Part shown: piece by piece, positions 17,298 through 25,476 of the stretch
Numbering within the stretch: the first letter of the stretch is position 1
How the letters are laid out: each line of letters starts with the position of its first letter
DNA from: Deltaproteobacteria bacterium
GTDB lineage: Bacteria > Desulfobacterota > Binatia > UBA9968
DNA: 44,168 nucleotides
NCBI GenBank assembly: GCA_016180805.1
Contig: JACPAM010000027.1
Span: 1 to 44,168 of the forward strand
Direction: 5' to 3'
Position numbers and translations under genes: made by a program
The notes under the pieces: model-generated
The model's input: the letters and a program-made list of their open reading frames with translations, nothing else
The model's database searches: none
Told to the model about the DNA's origin: nothing

Positions 17298-18503
17298 CTA
17301 CCTCCGACCCACCCTGCCAAGGGCATCGTAGAGCGGGATAAAAATCGCCAGCGCCACCGTGAGCACCAGCGCGGCCAGAATGACGATAATGAGCGGCTCC
17401 AGAACCGCAAACATCTTCTTTACGGTGGCCGGGATCTCGCGATCGTAAAATTCCGTCACCTTCTCCAGGGTGCTGTCGACGGTGCCGGTGCTCTCGCCGA
17501 CAAACACCATCCGCACCACCAGAGGCGGGAACGCTCCGGTTTCCTGAAGCGAGCGCCACAGCGAGCCCCCCTGGATGACCTTCTCCCTCGCCTCGCTCAC
17601 CGCTTGGGCGATCACCGCGTTGCCAACCACGTGCGCGGTGATCGAAAGGCTTTGGGTGATGTCCACGCCGGTCTTCAGCAGCAGCCCCAGATGGTGGGCG
17701 AAGCGGGAGAGGCAGATCTTTTCCACCAGGGCGCCGATCACCGGGAGCCTCAGCTTTATCGCATCGATGATCAACCGCCCCCCTTCGTTGGCGCCAAGCA
17801 CCCGCACGAGAACGAACAGACCCGCCATCCCGAGGAGGATCCAAAACCACCCGAAGCGGACGACATCCCCCGCGGCGATGACCGCCCGGGTGACAAAAGG
17901 CAATGGCACCTTGAGGCTGTGAATCACCGGAAGGATACGGGGAAAAACAAAACCCAAAAGGACCCCGATGAGTCCCAGGACCGCCACGAAAACCGTCGCC
18001 GGATAAATCGAAGCCCGGCGGATCTCCGAGGCCAGCGCATTCTGCCATTCCAGAAACTCGACCAGCCGCTGCAGGACCTTGTCCAGGGTCCCGCTGGCCT
18101 CACCTGCACGGGCCATGCTCACGTAAACGTCGCTGAAAATCGCCCGATGGCGCGACAACGCGTCCGAGAGGCTGCTGCCCCCGCTAAGGTCATCGGCGAT
18201 CTCCCGAATGGCTCGCCGCATGCGTTTGTTGGTGGTCTGCTCCTCGCTATCTTCCAGGGCCTGAAGGATCGGGATGCCAGCCCCGATGGAAGTCGCCATG
18301 TGAACGGTGAAAGTGATGAGCTCCCTGACTTTCACCGGCCGGGTGAGGTAGATGGCGTTCCAAGCCCGCTCCGGCCTGGCCGACACCAGATAAAGATCCA
18401 TCCCCCGCAAGGTCATGGCGAGCTGTTCCTCATCGTCAGCGAGCATGGCGCCGTGCACGCTTTGTCCCGCCAAATTCCGTGCTCGATAATTAAACCGCGG
18501 CAT
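17298..18503 (-). CDS. mshG: GspF/MshG/PilC-type inner-membrane platform protein
   Basis: 401 residues with the duplicated T2SSF domain: first half about 67-190 (FTVHMATSIGAGIPILQALE) and second half about 265-390 (FAHHLGLLLKTGVDITQSL). Three hydrophobic segments, near 163-190, 217-237 and 369-396, match the family. It anchors the assembly ATPase and passes force to pilins or pseudopilins. It lies between the ATPase gene and the GspL-like gene. Confidence 0.92.
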   Translation of the reverse strand: MPRFNYRARNLAGQSVHGAMLADDEEQLAMTLRGMDLYLVSARPERAWNAIYLTRPVKVRELITFTVHMATSIGAGIPILQALEDSEEQTTNKRMRRAIREIADDLSGGSSLSDALSRHRAIFSDVYVSMARAGEASGTLDKVLQRLVEFLEWQNALASEIRRASIYPATVFVAVLGLIGVLLGFVFPRILPVIHSLKVPLPFVTRAVIAAGDVVRFGWFWILLGMAGLFVLVRVLGANEGGRLIIDAIKLRLPVIGALVEKICLSRFAHHLGLLLKTGVDITQSLSITAHVVGNAVIAQAVSEAREKVIQGGSLWRSLQETGAFPPLVVRMVFVGESTGTVDSTLEKVTEFYDREIPATVKKMFAVLEPLIIVILAALVLTVALAIFIPLYDALGRVGRR

Positions 18504-18511
18504 CCCCTAGA

Positions 18512-18590
18512 GACTCGCTAATCTTGTCTATTCGGTCTGTTTGGTCATTTCGTCCATTTCGTCGACGGAACAGACGAAAAAGACGAAACG
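18512..18590. repeat. Imperfect palindrome built of 9-bp units
   Basis: In the gap between the platform and ATPase genes, GTC recurs every 8-9 bp on the left (for example TCATTTCGTCCATTTCGTC) and GAC every 8-9 bp on the right, around a central GTCGAC. The whole could fold as a long hairpin with regularly spaced mismatches. It may act as an RNA processing or stability element within the operon. Confidence 0.65.
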
Positions 18591-18614
18591 ACTATTCACC
18601 ATTGACCGATAACC

Positions 18615-20345
18615 TTACGGTTGGTAGGCGACACGAATCACCTCATCGAGAGTCGTTACGCCGCGCGCAGCCTTTTGAATCCCGTCCTCCATCATGTTCA
18701 TCATGCCCTCTTCCCGGGCTTTCTGGAGAATCGCCTGAACCGAACCGCGCTGGGCGATCAACTGGGCGATGGCCGGGGAGACGGCGAGAACCTCGAAGAT
18801 GCCGACGCGACCCCGGTAACCGGTCTGAAAGCAGCGCAGGCACCCCTTGCCGCGATAGAACGTCGCCTCAGGCATGGCCGGGTTCAGACCGATGAGTTGC
18901 AGGAGGGTCCGATCCGGCACTGTACCTTCTCGGCAACGGTCGCAGATCTTCCGCACCAGCCTCTGCGCCACGATGGCGATGAACGTCGAGGCCATCAGCG
19001 CGGGGTTCACGTCCATGTCGAGCAGCCTGGGGATCGCCCCGACGGCGTCATTGGTATGGAGGGTGCTGAACACCAGATGACCGGTCAGCGCCGCGCGGAT
19101 GGCCACATCCACTGTCTCCGCGTCGCGCATTTCTCCTACCAGAATGATGTCGGGGTCTTGTCGCAGCATGGCTCTCAGTCCCGAGGCAAAGGTCAAACCC
19201 GCCTTGGGGTTGATTTGCGACTGGTTGAGATCGGCGATCTCGTATTCCACCGGGTCTTCCAACGTCATGATATTCTTTTCGCTGGTGGTGACGAAGGCCA
19301 ACGTCGAATACAGCGTGGTGGTCTTTCCGGAACCGGTGGGCCCGGTCACCAGGATGATGCCGTTCGGACGCTGCACGCTCTTCTTAAAGGCCTCCAGGGC
19401 CGACGGCGAGAAACCAAGATGCTCCAGGCCCACCACCGTCCTCTCTTTGTCCAGAATCCGCATGACGATCTTTTCGCCGAAGATGGTGGGAAAGGTGGAG
19501 ACTCGAAGGTCGTAGTTTTTTCCTTCCACAGGAAAACCGATACGACCGTCCTGCGGCAAACGGTTCTCCGAGATATCCATATTCGCCATGATCTTGATCC
19601 GCGTGGTAACGGCCGACTGCAGCACCTTGCTGACGTTCGGCCGACCGTGCAGAATGCCGTCGATGCGGAACCGGATCCGGAGGTTTTTCTCTTCCGGCTC
19701 CATGTGGATGTCGGTCGCTTCTTCCCGGACCGCGCGCCCGATGAGCGTATCCACAAGCCGGACGACCTGAGCCCCGGCGGTCTCATCGCCGTCCTCCGCA
19801 CTTGCATACCCACCCTTTTCCTCCCGGGTCTCCGGGCGGGCCACCTCGTTGGCTCCCGCCCCGTAATACCGGGAGATGGCTTCCTTGATCTTGGATTCGG
19901 GGGCAAACCGGGCGTCGATGTAGAGCCGGGTCATAAACTGGAGCTGATCGAGCGTGGAGAGATCAAAGGGATTGGCCATCGCGACGGTAAGCCGATTCTG
20001 CGTCAGGGCGATGGGAATGACCTTGTGATCCGCGGCGAATTGCCCGGGAACTTTCTTCAGGGCCTCGGGATCGATGCGCGTCCGAGCGAGGTCCGCGCTC
20101 TCGATGCCGGCCTCCAGGGCGATCAGGGAGCGAATAGCCTCGGCGCTGAGATTAAAAAGTTCCTGCAAGAGAACCGGAAGCGGCCGGCCGCTTTTTTCCT
20201 GTTCGTGAAGCAGGAGCGCGAGTTGGTCTGCGCCGATCAACCCTGCCTCCACTGCCAGCACTCCCATCCCCTTCCTCTTCAGGGGCTGAGCCTTATCCTT
20301 CACCGCTGCTTGCTCCACTTTCTCCTCATTGAGGGTGTCAATCAT
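18615..20345 (-). CDS. mshE: GspE/MshE/PilB-type assembly ATPase
   Basis: Hexameric motor ATPase, 576 residues from the ATG at 20345. It has an N-terminal T2SSE-N domain (about 20-160), Walker A GPTGSGKT (335-342), an Asp box with MTLEDPVEYE, Walker B IILVGEMRDAETV, and a C-terminal zinc site with two CxxC pairs (CDRC and CLRC). The two CxxC pairs and the MshEN-like N-terminus fit an extension ATPase, not a retraction ATPase. An upstream TTG (20420) would overlap the promoter, so I reject it. First gene of the E-G-I-J-K-L-M-N operon. Confidence 0.92.
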   Translation of the reverse strand: MIDTLNEEKVEQAAVKDKAQPLKRKGMGVLAVEAGLIGADQLALLLHEQEKSGRPLPVLLQELFNLSAEAIRSLIALEAGIESADLARTRIDPEALKKVPGQFAADHKVIPIALTQNRLTVAMANPFDLSTLDQLQFMTRLYIDARFAPESKIKEAISRYYGAGANEVARPETREEKGGYASAEDGDETAGAQVVRLVDTLIGRAVREEATDIHMEPEEKNLRIRFRIDGILHGRPNVSKVLQSAVTTRIKIMANMDISENRLPQDGRIGFPVEGKNYDLRVSTFPTIFGEKIVMRILDKERTVVGLEHLGFSPSALEAFKKSVQRPNGIILVTGPTGSGKTTTLYSTLAFVTTSEKNIMTLEDPVEYEIADLNQSQINPKAGLTFASGLRAMLRQDPDIILVGEMRDAETVDVAIRAALTGHLVFSTLHTNDAVGAIPRLLDMDVNPALMASTFIAIVAQRLVRKICDRCREGTVPDRTLLQLIGLNPAMPEATFYRGKGCLRCFQTGYRGRVGIFEVLAVSPAIAQLIAQRGSVQAILQKAREEGMMNMMEDGIQKAARGVTTLDEVIRVAYQP

Positions 20346-20369
20346 CAACCGGACGTATCGGATTTTTAA

Positions 20370-20399
20370 TTGACATCTCCGTAAGTTAGCGATTATACT
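20370..20399 (+). promoter_or_regulatory. Sigma-70 promoter of the sigma-54 activator gene
   Basis: TTGACA (20370-20375), 18-bp spacer, TATACT (20394-20399). Expected start near 20406, about 77 nt before the GTG start at 20483. Its -10 overlaps the -10 of the divergent pilus promoter. Confidence 0.65.
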
Positions 20400-20420
20400 A
20401 GCGGCGTGCTCAAAAAGCAA
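20392..20420 (-). promoter_or_regulatory. Sigma-70 promoter of the pilus operon
   Basis: On the minus strand TTGCTT (20415-20420), 17-bp spacer, perfect TATAAT (20392-20397). Expected start near 20385, about 40 nt before the ATG of the assembly ATPase. It shares DNA with the divergent plus-strand promoter, so only one can be occupied at a time. Confidence 0.65.
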
Positions 20421-20482
20421 TGAAATACACTGCGGCGAGCATCATTTTAAATTGGTAAATGGTGTTTTATCTGAACTGACCA

Positions 20483-22234
20483 GTGGACCAAAAAGAGCAA
20501 ACGTTCCTGCGCGGCTCTTCGGAAGAGCATCTCCATCTTCGCCTCATCATCATTATTCCCGTCATCTTCATTCTCGTCTCCCTCAGCGTGGGTCTCATCG
20601 CCATGACCTTGACCCAGTGGGTTTTCCGCCCGCCGGAGCCAACCTCCAAGGATCTCCTGCTACTGCGGCTCGGCATTGTCGGATCGTCGCTTTTCGCCGG
20701 CCTGCTCGGCGCGCTGCTCGCCTACAGCATCACCAAGCCGGTAAGAAGGGCGATCGTCGAAGCGGAAAAAATGATCCGCTACGCCAAGGCAGACCCGGTC
20801 CCGATCAACGCGGCAAACGAGGTCGGCGCGTTGTCTGCGCTGTTCGACCAGGCCTTCGTTTCTTTTATCGAGGTGGTGCAGGCGCGAGAAATGCTCGACG
20901 GGATCAACGAGGGGATCATCGCTCTCGACAAGGACGGCAGAGTCGCCGGGATGAATTTACGGGCCCAGGAGACACTCGAGGTCTCGCTGGCCGACGCGCG
21001 CCAGCAAAGCCTGCAACAACTATTGGGCCCCTCGCCGGCCAACGGCCTCCTGCTCGGCATCGCCCAAGGCGTGCTGCGCGAGGAGCAAGAGCGCGGACAC
21101 AACCGCGTTCCCTTTCGCTCCCCTTCAGGTAGGGAACGGCTACTTTCGGTCAAAGCGTCGCCGCTCAGGCTCGGCAACGAGCCCCGGGAATTCATCGGCG
21201 CGATCATGACCTTGAGCGAATATCCCGGTAGTCCACCCCAGTTTCCCGAGATTATCGGACAGAGCGAGCCTTTCACGGAAGTGCTGGACCTCATCGCGAA
21301 AGTCGCCCCGACCGACTCGACGGTGCTCCTCATGGGAGAGAGCGGGACCGGGAAAGAGATCATTGCCGATGCCATCCATCGGTTGAGCCGGCGTAAGGAA
21401 AAGCCTTTCATCAAGCTCAACTGCGCGGCGATCCCGGAAGGGCTCTTAGAGAGCGAGCTGTTCGGCCACGAGAAAGGAGCGTTCACCGGAGCCACGGGCA
21501 AGAAGCCGGGAAAGTTCGAACTGGCCGATGCCGGGACCATGTTTCTCGATGAGATCGGCGACATGAGCCCGTCCACGCAGGCGAAGCTCCTGCGCGTCCT
21601 CCAGGAAAGAGAGGTAACCCCGCTCGGGGGGGCCCAGGTTAAACAGGTAGATGTGAGGATCATCGCCGCTACCAATAAGGAGCTGCTCCAGGAGGTCCGG
21701 GCGGGAAAATTCCGCGAGGACCTCTTTCACCGTCTGAACGTCATGACGATCAGCATCCCTCCGTTGCGGGAAAGAAAATCCGACATCCCTTTCCTGGCGG
21801 ACCACTTTCTCGGCGTGGTCGCCAAAAAAAGCCAGACCGAGAAGAAATCGCTCTCGCGCAGCGCCATGGATTGCCTGTTGGGCTATTCGTGGCCCGGCAA
21901 CGTCCGCGAACTGGAGAACGCCATCGAGCGGGCCTGTCTTCTTTCCAACGGGTCGGTGATCCAGCCCGAGGATTTGCCCCTCGCTTTCACCCCCCCAAAG
22001 CTGGTGGCCCTCGCGGACGCCAACGGTCTCGAAGCGAAGACCGACCGATTGGAGACCAAAGCATCGCTGAACGAGACGCTCGAGGCCATCGAAAAGGAGC
22101 TCATCGTTCAAGCTTTGAAAAAGTGCAAAGGGGTTCAGGTCGAAGCGGCGAAGCTCTTGGGATTGAATCACAAGAACCTGTGGGCCAAGATCAGAAAGCA
22201 CAAGATCGAACCCGGCTACCTCAAGGAAGGATAG
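20483..22234 (+). CDS. Membrane-anchored sigma-54-dependent activator with PAS-like domain
   Basis: 583 residues. Two transmembrane helices (about 19-43 and 58-83), a HAMP-like region, a PAS-like domain (about 140-250: [18 protein letters not shown]), a sigma-54 AAA+ domain with Walker A GESGTGKE (285-292) and GAFTGA (332-337), and a C-terminal Fis-type helix-turn-helix (about 545-578). There is no receiver domain, so the signal is sensed directly, probably at the membrane. The start is a GTG at 20483 and the gene has its own sigma-70 promoter. It lies divergent to the pilus operon, whose visible promoter is sigma-70 type; a sigma-54 promoter is seen at 36774. It may regulate either, or targets elsewhere. 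Confidence 0.9.
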   Translation: MDQKEQTFLRGSSEEHLHLRLIIIIPVIFILVSLSVGLIAMTLTQWVFRPPEPTSKDLLLLRLGIVGSSLFAGLLGALLAYSITKPVRRAIVEAEKMIRYAKADPVPINAANEVGALSALFDQAFVSFIEVVQAREMLDGINEGIIALDKDGRVAGMNLRAQETLEVSLADARQQSLQQLLGPSPANGLLLGIAQGVLREEQERGHNRVPFRSPSGRERLLSVKASPLRLGNEPREFIGAIMTLSEYPGSPPQFPEIIGQSEPFTEVLDLIAKVAPTDSTVLLMGESGTGKEIIADAIHRLSRRKEKPFIKLNCAAIPEGLLESELFGHEKGAFTGATGKKPGKFELADAGTMFLDEIGDMSPSTQAKLLRVLQEREVTPLGGAQVKQVDVRIIAATNKELLQEVRAGKFREDLFHRLNVMTISIPPLRERKSDIPFLADHFLGVVAKKSQTEKKSLSRSAMDCLLGYSWPGNVRELENAIERACLLSNGSVIQPEDLPLAFTPPKLVALADANGLEAKTDRLETKASLNETLEAIEKELIVQALKKCKGVQVEAAKLLGLNHKNLWAKIRKHKIEPGYLKEG

Positions 22235-22255
22235 AAGAAATTCCGTCGATAACCT

Positions 22256-22374
22256 GTCTTCGGGCCGCGGCCCACGGATTCAGATCCCTCGGGAAGCGCG
22301 TTCTCGGCTGCGGCCGATGGGCCTCTGCCATGGGTCGTACCGTCTGTAATCGGACGTCCGCAGCCTCGCTCACG
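22256..22374 (+). repeat. Modular palindromic repeat, copy 2
   Basis: Second copy. The left module is shorter (GTCTTCGGGCCGCGGCC at its start, without the full hairpin) and the core (22282-22374) keeps the CGGACGTCCG palindrome and both arms, with about ten substitutions against copy 1. It again lies between convergent genes, the activator and merR. Confidence 0.85.
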
Positions 22375-22388
22375 CTCCCCTCGGTCAC

Positions 22389-22742
22389 CTAGGACAGCAT
22401 TTTGCGCAGGGACTGGAGATCCTTTTTGATTTTCATCAGGGCGTGTCGATAGGCCGATTCCGAGAGCGGAAGCTTCAACTGCCGCCGCTCTTCTTTTTTC
22501 GCTTCCTTGAGTTTTTTCCTCGCCCCCTCGATCGTATAACCTTCAGCGTAAAGAAGCCGCTTGATTTCGAGGAGCAACTCGACATCTTTCTTGCGGTACA
22601 GGCGGTGGCGCGACGGCGCCTTGCCCGGCTTTAAGAGATCGAACTCCGTCTCCCAGTACCGGAGAACGTACGGCTTGACACCCACGATGCGGCTGGCCTC
22701 GCCAATCTTGAAATAGAGTTTCTCGGGCAGCCGGACCACCAT
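22389..22742 (-). CDS. MerR-family transcriptional regulator
   Basis: 117 residues. Winged-helix MerR DNA-binding domain: [25 protein letters not shown] (about 10-34), then [33 protein letters not shown]. The C-terminal part is basic and coiled-coil-like, with no effector domain. It is the last gene of the phenylalanyl-tRNA synthetase/IHF operon, 13 bp after ihfA; this pairing is usual in deltaproteobacteria. Targets are unknown. The stop is separated from the convergent activator gene by repeat copy 2. Confidence 0.92.
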   Translation of the reverse strand: MVVRLPEKLYFKIGEASRIVGVKPYVLRYWETEFDLLKPGKAPSRHRLYRKKDVELLLEIKRLLYAEGYTIEGARKKLKEAKKEERRQLKLPLSESAYRHALMKIKKDLQSLRKMLS

Positions 22743-22755
22743 AAATTTGCGCGGG

Positions 22756-23046
22756 CTAGGTTGACGGAGAAACGCTGTTCAGGTTCTTCTTTAAAATATG
22801 GCTCGGCTTGAACGTCAAGACCTTCCGCCCCACGATGATGATCTCGTCGCCGGTTTGGGGATTCCGACCTCGCCGCGGCCGTTTGCTGTTGACGACAAAG
22901 TTGCCGAACCCCGATATTTTGACTTTCTCCCCGTGCTCCAGGCAATTCTTGATGATTTCAAATGTTGCCTCGACCACATCCGTCGCTTCTTTCTTGGAGA
23001 AACCCACCTTCTCGTAAATTCGCACAATGATATCCGCTTTCGTCAT
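22756..23046 (-). CDS. ihfA: Integration host factor subunit alpha
   Basis: Nucleoid protein that bends DNA, for example between an activator site and a sigma-54 promoter. The 96-residue protein follows the HU/IHF pattern: [23 protein letters not shown], then [11 protein letters not shown], the DNA-binding arm around [12 protein letters not shown] and a Lys-rich end. I chose the ATG at 23046, with AGAGG upstream; a TTG two codons earlier is possible. The position after pheT is typical for IHF alpha rather than HU. Confidence 0.93.
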   Translation of the reverse strand: MTKADIIVRIYEKVGFSKKEATDVVEATFEIIKNCLEHGEKVKISGFGNFVVNSKRPRRGRNPQTGDEIIIVGRKVLTFKPSHILKKNLNSVSPST

Positions 23047-23102
23047 CTCCAACCTCTCTCTTTTTTATTTCTTTCTCGGTACGACCTCGAACGCAAATTC
23101 CC

Positions 23103-23270
23103 TCGAAAGCCTATCGGGGGCCGAGTCTTCGGGCCGCGGCCGTCCCCCCCCACCGACGGGAGCGACCGACGGGGAGCGCGAGCGAGGCTGCGGACGTCCG
23201 ATTACAGACGCTACGACTTATGGCACGAACCCATCGGCCGCAGCCGAGAGCGCGCTTCCCGAGGGAGCTT
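23103..23270. repeat. Modular palindromic repeat, copy 3, core inverted relative to its left module
   Basis: The left module (23103-23141) is in the plus orientation and begins TCGAAAGCCTATCGGGGGCC, as in copy 1. The core (23178-23270) is present as the reverse complement of copies 1 and 2. It fills most of the 323-bp gap between pheT and ihfA, inside an operon rather than at a convergent end. The rest of the gap holds a C-run and no open frame I support. Confidence 0.85.
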
Positions 23271-23375
23271 AATCCAGACATTGGGCTGAGCTCAGTCGAA
23301 GCCTCGTCCGCGGCCCTCTTCCTCCTCCTCTGGCTTTCATCGGCAAGAGCGAAGTTAAACTTCATGAACCGCTTC

Positions 23376-25460
23376 CTACATCCTCAACTGCGCGCCGAAA
23401 AGCCCTCCGATCCGCGCCGCCAACTGTTGGTGAAGCTGGTTCACCTCAGAATCGGTCAACGTCCGGTCATCTGCCCGATAGGAGATCGTGTAGGCCAGGC
23501 TCTTCTTCCCTTCTGGAATCGGCGATCCCCGGTACTGGTCGAACACCTCCACATCCTCGATCAGAGCATGGTTGAGACCTTTGATCCAACGGACAATCCG
23601 CTCAGCGGGGAAGGCATCATCAACCACGACAGCCAGGTCCCTCTCTACACAGGGGAATCGCGGCAGCGGCCGGGCCGTCAATTGACGCGGAGCGTACTCG
23701 GCCAACCCCTCGAAGTCAAGCTCAAATACCACAAACGGCTCAAGCCCGCTCGCCTCACAAAAATCCGGGTGGATCTCGCCGAGATATCCCACATCGCGGT
23801 CCCCGAGCCGGACGACCGCAGCGTTCGCCGGGTGTAAAAACGCGCCGATGTCGGACTTCGAGCAGGCGGGTTCGGGCCCGATTCCCAGCACCTCGAAAAT
23901 CCCTTCGATGATTCCCTTCACTTCGAGAAAGGTCGGCGGGGTTCCATCCTTCGACCTCAATCCTGTGCGCTCCCTTGGACCGTAGAAGAGGCCGGCCAAC
24001 TGTTGCTTTTCTGCGGCCGCGCCCCGTGCGTCCAGAGCAAAGACCTTGGCAAAATCAAAGCCGTGAAAACTCCTGGCTTTGTGCGCCAAATTGGTCCTGA
24101 GGTTTTCGAGCAGGCCGGGAATCAAGCTGAGTCTAAGCTCGGCCTTGTCCTGCGCCAGAGGATTGAGAATGGCCACCGGGCGTCGCTCGCCGCCCCACAA
24201 CCCGCGGAAGCGCTGGTTCATTTCCGCGGAGGTAAAGGGGAGGTTGATCATTTCCGTCAGTCCCTCGCCGAGCAAAAATGCGCGCAACTTCCGTTCCCTG
24301 GGAAGCCGGCGGTCTAAGCCCCCGCCCGCGGGCCGCACCAGCGGGAGCGTCGACGGGATCTTCTCATACCCGTAGAGCCGCGCAACTTCCTCGATGAGAT
24401 CCGCCTCGCGCGCCAGGTCGCGGCGGTAGGAAGGCGGGACCACCCGCACGGCGGCCTTTGAGCGCCCCCGAACCTTCATCCCGAGAGCTTTAAGGATGCG
24501 CTCGGTTTCCCGGCGCGGCAGATCCACCCCCAGGAGCGCGCTCACTTTTTTCTCCCGCAACACAATCGACGCCGGCTTGGCCCGGCGGGGATAGCGGTCC
24601 ACCACCCCCTCGACCGGCGCGGCGCCCGCCACTTCAACCAAGAGAAAAGCCGCCCGGTCGAGCGCGTAGAGCGTCCCTTCCGGATCGACGCCGCGCTCGA
24701 ACCGGTGGGAAGCCTCGCTGTGAATGGCGAGGCGTTTAGCGGCGCGGCGAACGCAGGCCGGGTGGAAGTGAGCGCTCTCTAAAAGCACCCCATGGGTATC
24801 CCACTGAACTTCCGACTCACTGCCCCCCATCACGCCGGCCAGGGCGATCGGAGTGGCCCCATCGCAGATCAGCAGATCTCCCGGGGCCAATTCCCGCTCG
24901 ACGCCGTCCAAAGTGGTGAGCTTCTCAATCGCGCCGGCCTCGCGGACCACGATCCGCTTCGTTGCCAGCCGGTCCGCATCGAAGGCGTGGAGCGGCTGTC
25001 CGGTCTCCAGCATGACGTAATTGGTTACATCCACGACGTTGTTAATCGACCGGATCCCGCAGGCCTCGAGCCTCGTCTTCATCCAATCGGGAGCGGCGGC
25101 CACGTGTACGCCCAAGACCATGCGCGCCGAATAACGCGGGCAGAGATCCGGGCTCAGGATCTCGACATCAACCAGCCGATCGATACCCGAACCCTTAGCA
25201 TGGGGAAGCACAGGAGGGAGGCGCACATGGCCGCCCGTTAAGGCTGCGACTTCGCGAGCGAGACCGAGGATGCCCAAGCAGTCACCCCGATTCGGTGTGA
25301 CCGCAACCGCCATCACCCAGTCTTCGTGCTTTTCCTGCCGGCTCGGCAGCGCCAGTAACGACTCGACCTCAAGGCCCGCCATCGTGAGCGTCTGAGCGAG
25401 CTCCTGAGCCGATCTCTTGAAGTCGACAAATTCCCTGAGCCAACTCAAGGTGAAATTCAT
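23376..25460 (-). CDS. pheT: Phenylalanyl-tRNA synthetase beta subunit, lacking the N-terminal tRNA-binding domain
   Basis: Beta subunit of the (alpha-beta)2 synthetase that charges tRNA-Phe and edits Tyr-tRNA. The 694 residues are about 100 shorter than the usual length. After MNFTLSWLREFVDF...TMAGLEVESL the chain passes within some 15 residues to VAVTPNRGDCLGILGLAREV; the EMAP-like OB fold normally between these points is absent. The B3/B4 editing domain, B5 domain and C-terminal ferredoxin-fold anticodon-binding domain (from about 600, PLPRFPCVERDLAVVVDD) are present. GAGG lies just before the ATG at 25460. It follows pheS by 16 bp. Confidence 0.93.
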   Translation of the reverse strand: MNFTLSWLREFVDFKRSAQELAQTLTMAGLEVESLLALPSRQEKHEDWVMAVAVTPNRGDCLGILGLAREVAALTGGHVRLPPVLPHAKGSGIDRLVDVEILSPDLCPRYSARMVLGVHVAAAPDWMKTRLEACGIRSINNVVDVTNYVMLETGQPLHAFDADRLATKRIVVREAGAIEKLTTLDGVERELAPGDLLICDGATPIALAGVMGGSESEVQWDTHGVLLESAHFHPACVRRAAKRLAIHSEASHRFERGVDPEGTLYALDRAAFLLVEVAGAAPVEGVVDRYPRRAKPASIVLREKKVSALLGVDLPRRETERILKALGMKVRGRSKAAVRVVPPSYRRDLAREADLIEEVARLYGYEKIPSTLPLVRPAGGGLDRRLPRERKLRAFLLGEGLTEMINLPFTSAEMNQRFRGLWGGERRPVAILNPLAQDKAELRLSLIPGLLENLRTNLAHKARSFHGFDFAKVFALDARGAAAEKQQLAGLFYGPRERTGLRSKDGTPPTFLEVKGIIEGIFEVLGIGPEPACSKSDIGAFLHPANAAVVRLGDRDVGYLGEIHPDFCEASGLEPFVVFELDFEGLAEYAPRQLTARPLPRFPCVERDLAVVVDDAFPAERIVRWIKGLNHALIEDVEVFDQYRGSPIPEGKKSLAYTISYRADDRTLTDSEVNQLHQQLAARIGGLFGAQLRM

Positions 25461-25476
25461 GGGCCTCGCACCCGGG

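Noticed and set aside
17271-20369. Long plus-strand open frames opposite the pilus platform and ATPase genes
   Set aside because: Same reason: mirror frames of well-conserved minus-strand genes, without motifs or start signals.
20346-20420. A TTG start at 20420 for the assembly ATPase
   Set aside because: It would place the start inside the -35 element of its own promoter; the ATG at 20345 fits the family better.
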